This document shows positions 63,668 through 64,000 of a DNA stretch of 64,000 nt, piece by piece (position 1 is the first letter of the stretch; each line of letters opens with the position of its first letter). The position numbers and the translations under genes are program-made. Source of the stretch: Simmondsia chinensis. Its lineage: Eukaryota; Streptophyta; Magnoliopsida; Caryophyllales; Simmondsiaceae. The DNA lies in NCBI GenBank assembly GCA_018398585.1, contig JAGTTD010000015.1, positions 563,001 through 627,000 on the forward strand. Reading direction: 5' to 3'. A model generated the notes under the pieces. The model was given only the letters and a program-made list of their open reading frames with translations. It ran no database searches and was not told the DNA's origin.

Positions 63668-64000
63668 GGCGTGTGAATGGGCAAAACTGGCTCCCAATAA
63701 CACTCTAAAGGTTTGCCTCGTTTAGCTTAGCAAGTGGAGCTCATAAGCTTACGAGCCTAAATGAGCCTACATTAATACAATTTATTAGTTGAAATGGGCC
63801 TATTTGAGCCTAGTTAATGACTTGAGCACAAGTTAAACGAGTCTAAATTGAACACAAATGAGCCTAAAAAAGACAAGTTTAGTCAGAACTCTTTGAGTTG
63901 GGTTCGAAATCAACTGAGACAAGCAAAAGCTGAGCTCGAGCCCGAGCCTGCAATGAGCCAAACTCAAAATTGAAATTACCAAGTTTGACGAGTTTCAAGC
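63668..64000. mobile_element. GAGC-rich hAT-like element, cut by the window edge
   Basis: Left end aggcgtgtgaatgggcaaaac is a worn family terminus; the interior has gagctcataagcttacgagc and gctgagctcgagcccgagcc. It continues beyond the window. Confidence 0.55.

Overview
The window is nuclear DNA of a flowering plant, probably a eudicot. The genes are intron-rich and belong to plant families: an aspartic protease with a plant-specific insert, a WAK-type galacturonan-binding protein, an SLAH anion channel, a GARP transcription factor and a GH17-X8 glucanase. The gaps between them are AT-rich and full of short, mostly non-autonomous transposable elements. Nothing in the sequence fixes the species.

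I can model eight protein-coding genes from splice sites, reading phase and family knowledge. They are a DUF1068 family protein (441-2781, minus, with a 21-nt microexon); a GUB_WAK_bind membrane protein (5500-7650, plus); a phytepsin-type aspartic protease (11506-19164, plus, 13 coding exons, one GC-AG intron and a one-base frameshift in exon 11); a single-exon MAPKKK17/18-like kinase (24117-25430, plus); an SLAH1/4-type S-type anion channel (29133-31839, plus); the E2 subunit of mitochondrial 2-oxoglutarate dehydrogenase (34504-39137, plus, 14 coding exons); a small secreted glycine-rich protein (40462-40911, minus); a GARP/G2-like MYB transcription factor (42706-45957, minus); and, as a ninth, a GH17 glucan endo-1,3-beta-glucosidase with an X8 domain (55133-57170, minus). 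They do not form a pathway or an operon; they are ordinary independent plant genes.

Most of the remaining sequence is repeats. (1) About 16 SINE copies or tails, of which eight keep a 5S rRNA-like head with the pol III internal control region, joined to an Angio-SINE-like 3' module. The same 3' module ends the RTE-type LINE remnants at 3310-3695 and 26521-27175. (2) About 15 elements rich in GAGCTCGAGCC-like words, with ends resembling GGGGTGTAAACGAG; two have perfect 8-bp target-site duplications, which suggests non-autonomous hAT elements. (3) A TRIM retrotransposon with three 198-bp LTRs, two 168-bp internal domains and a 5-bp target-site duplication (59424-60363), plus at least five decayed LTR relatives. 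(4) L1 LINE fragments, tRNA-derived SINEs, a Tourist-like MITE with TTA duplication, AT-rich foldback elements and a second TRIM-like family.

The longest gene-poor stretches are 19165-24116, 45958-55088 and 57171-64000. The strongest candidates for a second look are the 5S-headed SINE / RTE LINE pair, the three-LTR TRIM, the frameshifted protease and the kinase reading frame that runs into a repeat.
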